From Bacteroidales bacterium (lineage in GTDB: Bacteria; Bacteroidota; Bacteroidia; Bacteroidales; BM520): a stretch of 64,000 nucleotides of DNA. Positions 63,884 through 64,000 of the stretch are shown here, piece by piece (positions within the stretch are counted from its first letter, which is position 1; each line of letters opens with the position of its first letter). The notes below the pieces were generated by a model, which did not search any database, had not been told where the DNA came from, and saw only the letters and a program-made list of their open reading frames with translations. The translations under genes were made by a program, and so were the position numbers. The DNA is taken from assembly GCA_031276035.1 (NCBI GenBank), contig JAISNV010000010.1, forward strand, positions 54,142 through 118,141, given 5' to 3'.

Positions 63884-64000
63884 TCGAGTCACGCGAGGGA
63901 GTTTCGCCCTTGCGTTCTCACGGAACCGTATGTGACAGTCTCCCGTCATACGGCTCTTCATATTATAAATCACAAAATTACTCATTTGCATTGACATACT
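63884..64000 (-). ncRNA. 3' end of a group II intron (domains V and VI), continuing beyond the window
   Basis: On the minus strand a 34-nt hairpin at 63923-63956 reads GAGCCGTATGACGG ... CATACGGTTC, the domain V pattern with the catalytic AGC. After it a domain VI-like hairpin (ACGCAAGGG with CTCCCTCGCGT) ends near GACTCGAT at about 63884. The 5' part and any reverse transcriptase lie beyond 64000. The 3' exon begins TAGCGGCAATG. Confidence 0.8.

Overview
The window is low-GC DNA from an anaerobic member of the Bacteroidetes, probably Bacteroidales-like. The evidence is type IX secretion components (porX, a T9SS plug-domain protein, a cargo protein with a C-terminal sorting domain), -7 boxes of the TAnnTTTG type in front of many genes, a Bacteroidetes-style replication and translation gene complement, and a trimeric [FeFe] hydrogenase. 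No rRNA, tRNA or CRISPR array was seen.

Region 1-19.5 kb is mostly housekeeping. On the minus strand there is a partial AddB-like nuclease, a MurU-like nucleotidyltransferase, an AmgK-like kinase fused to a RapZ C-terminal domain, a B3/4-domain protein, a T9SS plug protein, ettA, argS and dnaB. On the plus strand porX, tsaE, aroB and aroA follow one another. A patatin and acyltransferase pair closes the region. 19.6-24.3 kb holds the electron-bifurcating hydrogenase operon (hndB-like, hydB, hydA, hydC), with a textbook Bacteroidetes promoter and a terminator. 24.6-33.1 kb is a series of single genes: T9SS cargo, methyltransferase plus nucleotidyltransferase, S41 peptidase, AlkD-like repair protein, GT39-type glycosyltransferase and OsmC.

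33.4-42.5 kb is a complete phosphate regulon: a phosphate-selective porin, pstS, pstC, pstA, pstB, methylglyoxal synthase, phoU, phoB and phoR. TTAACA-type Pho boxes lie upstream of pstS and the porin. Inverted-repeat units have inserted in frame into pstC. 42.8-49.8 kb holds an NTF2-like lipoprotein and a TetR-linked LolA-like/FtsX-permease/ATPase/outer-membrane-barrel export cluster, interrupted by a four-helix-bundle (23S IVS-type) gene.

50-64 kb is an accessory island with signs of decay. It contains a nonsense-split isoprenylcysteine methyltransferase-like gene, an array of ten 21-bp repeats and a 20-bp perfect hairpin in front of an N-terminally short AraC regulator, a twice-frameshifted AlbA_2-domain gene and a frameshifted rhuM. 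Two adenine-methyltransferase restriction systems follow, then a Fic protein and the 3' end (domains V and VI) of a group II intron that runs off the window.

The most unusual object is the 1228-residue Eco57I-like restriction-modification enzyme at 58836-62522. A HUH (Y1/REP-associated transposase-like) domain of about 200 residues sits between its methyltransferase motifs I and IV. The same reading frame carries REP-like GGCATGCC palindromes, including two identical 20-bp copies. This looks like a mobile HUH/REP unit captured in frame by a defence gene.
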